From Bifidobacterium mongoliense DSM 21395 (GTDB lineage Bacteria > Actinomycetota > Actinomycetes > Actinomycetales > Bifidobacteriaceae), in the NCBI RefSeq assembly GCF_000741285.1, contig NZ_JGZE01000029.1, forward strand, positions 1 to 32,946: DNA of 32,946 nt, read 5' to 3'. A program made the position numbers and the translations under genes. How positions within the stretch are numbered: position 1 is the stretch's first letter; each line of letters begins with the position of its first letter. Below the pieces are notes generated by a model. That model was not told the origin of the DNA. It saw only the letters and a program-made list of their open reading frames with translations, and searched no databases. Positions 30,036 to 32,946 of the stretch are shown here, in pieces.

Positions 30036-31090
30036 CAGTGGACCTCCCCGGTCGCCGGATCGGGCACCAGCGGTATCTCCGCCGTGATGGGCGGCGGCTC
30101 GTAGGCCAACGGCGCCTGCCCCGAGGCCGGGGCCTGCCGAGCATCGACCGTCTCGTGGTGGTCGACGGCCCCCTCCGGGCCTGTGGACTCCACGGCCTGT
30201 GGATGTAACGCATGCGAGGCATCCGACACGGTCTGCGCATGAGCCCCGACCGTCTTGGCATGGCGGCGACGGCGATCCTCCGCATTCGCGTCGGCGACGG
30301 CCTTGGCCACGACGAGCCGCTGCTGATGAGCCGCCAGCAGCCGCCCGCACCGGCTCCCGAGCAGGGCCGCCACGACCCCGCAGCTCAGGCTGCCTGCCGT
30401 ATAGGCGAGGAACATCGCGTAGTCGCCGTCCCCTAGGAGCAGGAACCCTTGGAGGATGGCCATGGCCATCATCGAGAGCGCGCCGCACACCCCCATGCCC
30501 AAGCCGCTGCCCAGAATCTGGCGCACCCGTTTGGACAGCCACGCCGCCCGGGACAGGTAGCTGGTAAGCGTCCCGTAGCCGAAACAGGCCAATGCGTTGA
30601 CCAACAACGTCGCCAGCAACGGCACCACGGCGGAACCGGGACGGGCGGCGTCGTGGGGGAACATCATGGTGATCGGCGTATGCAGGGCCACGCCCAGGAA
30701 TCCTCCGAGGAAAACGGCGAGATACATGATGCCGTCGGCGAGCGGGTTGAACCGCGCTTGCAGATGCTTGAGCGGTGCCAGGGGGATCTTCGGGGGCACC
30801 GGTGCGGCGGCCTTCCCGAAAGGCCGCGGCGCGACGTTGCGGGCCTGCGCGGCCGCGATCTCCATGGTGCTCGGCGCGGGTTCGGTAACGGTCTCCTTGG
30901 AGGGGACCCGCAGGTCGTCAAGGCGGGGCATGGCATCGAGTACCGCCGAGGCGAACAGGTCCCCGAGCGCCTCGTTGGCGTGCCCGGTGGGCAGGTCGGC
31001 ACCGTCATCGCGCACCGCATCATCAACGTCGTTCGTCGCGACGTTGTCCGGAACATCGCCGGGCAACGGTTCCTTCGCCGTGGAATCCAT
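30035..31090 (-). CDS. crcB: CrcB/Fluc family protein with long N- and C-terminal extensions
   Basis: This 351-residue protein contains a CrcB-like four-helix core at about 117-255: VFLGGFLGVALHTP, then LLVNALACFGYG, and GSGLGMGVCGALSMMAMA at the helix-3 break. The core is preceded by about 115 mostly hydrophilic, acidic residues and followed by about 95 residues rich in Ala, His, Glu and Pro. Typical Fluc subunits have 110-130 residues, so more than half of this protein is extra. It lacks the canonical TTFST Phe-box, which the downstream subunit keeps in modified form (ATFPA), so the pair probably works as a heterodimer. The start at 31090 has AAAGGAG upstream. No fluoride riboswitch pattern was recognised in the 114 nt upstream. 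Confidence 0.85.
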   Translation of the reverse strand: MDSTAKEPLPGDVPDNVATNDVDDAVRDDGADLPTGHANEALGDLFASAVLDAMPRLDDLRVPSKETVTEPAPSTMEIAAAQARNVAPRPFGKAAAPVPPKIPLAPLKHLQARFNPLADGIMYLAVFLGGFLGVALHTPITMMFPHDAARPGSAVVPLLATLLVNALACFGYGTLTSYLSRAAWLSKRVRQILGSGLGMGVCGALSMMAMAILQGFLLLGDGDYAMFLAYTAGSLSCGVVAALLGSRCGRLLAAHQQRLVVAKAVADANAEDRRRRHAKTVGAHAQTVSDASHALHPQAVESTGPEGAVDHHETVDARQAPASGQAPLAYEPPPITAEIPLVPDPATGEVH

Positions 31091-31204
31091 CAGTCTTCGC
31101 TCCTTTGCGTATTCTGATCGGTCGTGGCCTGCGTGATGCGTCCGATCGTCGTCGCGACGTATGACATGGCGGTCCCGAAGGTCGGATGCAGGAGAACCCG
31201 AGCC

Positions 31205-32946
<1,742 letters not shown>

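Noticed and set aside
31091..31204. Fluoride (crcB) riboswitch upstream of the crcB pair
   Set aside because: I looked for the conserved GG-AUGG-GUUCCCC and CUGAUG-CUCU elements on the minus strand and did not find them.

Overview
The window looks like a chromosomal segment of a high-GC actinobacterium, most likely a Bifidobacterium or close Bifidobacteriaceae relative. The basis is strong G/C-ending codon use, the class Ib ribonucleotide reductase set nrdH-nrdI-nrdE-nrdF, an actinobacterial-type NrdR box pair, and the grouping of class II fba, purA, a crcB pair and ilvC. No rRNA, tRNA, CRISPR array, prophage or insertion sequence was recognised.

Layout. (1) 1-3935: a secreted S53 (sedolisin) peptidase, cut by the left window edge, is translationally coupled to a repeat-bearing surface protein with a C-terminal sorting-signal-like tail. 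(2) 3967-9533, minus strand: two tandem YhgE/Pip-type membrane proteins and a TetR regulator form one operon. A 36-bp nested palindrome lies in front of it. (3) 9782-12916: a copper P-type ATPase with an N-terminal cupredoxin domain and a C-terminal His/Met-rich plus YHS module. (4) 12957-17857: a TetR regulator divergent from an MFS transporter, a CocE/NonD-type hydrolase and an alpha/beta hydrolase, with a clear dyad operator between them. This looks like an inducible uptake-and-hydrolysis operon. (5) 17935-22257, minus strand: nrdHIEF, preceded by two NrdR-like boxes 32 bp apart. (6) 22603-24814: gnd and an amino-acid permease converge, and both lack their C-terminal parts. The permease also carries an apparent frameshift. 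This looks like a deletion, rearrangement or misassembly junction. (7) 25017-26534: a second, intact amino-acid permease. (8) 26614-29565, minus strand: ilvC, an MHS-family transporter, and in front of the transporter a 28-codon leader ORF with three consecutive AUU isoleucine codons followed by an intrinsic terminator. (9) 29664-31090, minus strand: two overlapping crcB fluoride-channel genes. (10) 31205-32946, minus strand: purA and the 3' end of class II fba.

The most interesting signal is the isoleucine leader/attenuator at about 29363-29565. It appears to place an unassigned MHS transporter, next to ilvC, under isoleucine-responsive attenuation, which would make the transporter a candidate branched-chain amino acid or keto-acid carrier. 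Other points worth following are the double truncation at gnd/permease, the cupredoxin-CopA-YHS fusion with a possible internal start, the S53 peptidase with Asn at the usual oxyanion Asp position, and the two palindromic TetR-type operators.
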